In this document: positions 5,104-5,127 of the stretch, piece after piece
Position numbering within the stretch: the first letter of the stretch is position 1
Layout of the letters: every line of letters starts with the position of its first letter
DNA from: Caldifarciminota bacterium
GTDB lineage: Bacteria > Hydrothermota > Hydrothermia > UBA1063 > CAJXJZ01
NCBI GenBank assembly: GCA_027033555.1
Contig: JALVLE010000114.1
Span: forward strand, 1 to 5,127
DNA: 5,127 bases
Direction of reading: 5' to 3'
The notes under the pieces: generated by a model
What the model saw: the letters and a program-made list of their open reading frames with translations, nothing else
Databases searched by the model: none
Told to the model about the DNA's origin: nothing
Position numbers and translations under genes: made by a program

Positions 5104-5127
5104 ATGGGAAAACCAAAAATTGGGATT
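5104..5127 (+). CDS. hydD: Start of next operon gene, presumably group 3b hydrogenase delta (small) subunit; cut by the window edge
   Basis: Only eight codons are present (MGKPKIGI). The good ribosome binding site, the 12-base gap after gamma, and the known beta-gamma-delta-alpha order of Pyrococcus-type sulfhydrogenase operons make the NiFe small subunit, which carries Fe-S clusters next to the catalytic subunit, the expected product. A short M-G-K-x-(K/R)-I-G start is compatible with that family, but the identification rests almost wholly on context. Confidence 0.6.

Overview
The window reads as a nickel-to-hydrogenase locus from a bacterium, probably an anaerobe and possibly thermophilic. 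Bacterial signs are the Shine-Dalgarno sites (AGGAGG-type), a near-consensus sigma70-type promoter, a ribbon-helix-helix NikR, and a decayed secreted FG-GAP protein whose C-terminal tail resembles the sorting domains common in Bacteroidota-like and related candidate phyla (WOR-3/Hydrothermota-like lineages are a guess). The hydrogenase and its HypA/HypB pair, by contrast, are of the kind best known from Thermococcales archaea, so transfer between domains at some point is plausible. TGA is used as an ordinary stop in several genes.

Layout. 2-607 (+) is the 3' part of an ECF-type ABC ATPase (CbiO/NikO-like), overlapping 597-1004 (+) nikR, the nickel-responsive repressor. A perfect GC-rich hairpin at 1036-1060 separates these from an inverted, broken gene (1066-1725, minus strand): promoter-like elements, ribosome binding site, signal-peptide-like start, one FG-GAP calcium motif, an Ig-like domain and a sorting-domain-like tail, interrupted by an in-frame TGA and two apparently compensating frameshifts. 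After a 242-base divergent intergenic region come hypA (1968-2366, +), with a promoter placed so that its mRNA would be leaderless, and an overlapping Mrp/MinD-family P-loop ATPase (2350-3108, +), which I interpret as the archaeal-type HypB. Then follow the beta (3167-4213) and gamma (4210-5091) subunits of a group 3b cytoplasmic NAD(P)-linked [NiFe] hydrogenase (sulfhydrogenase), and the first eight codons of the next gene (5104-5127), presumably the delta (small) subunit. The catalytic alpha subunit would be expected beyond the window.

How they fit together: the ABC ATPase would energise nickel (or cobalt) uptake, NikR would sense nickel and repress uptake, HypA with its ATPase partner would deliver nickel to the hydrogenase large subunit, and beta/gamma carry electrons between NAD(P)H and the NiFe core. 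The most informative points are the archaeal-type HypA/Mrp-like HypB pair, the leaderless arrangement of hypA, and the inverted pseudogene lying inside the cluster.
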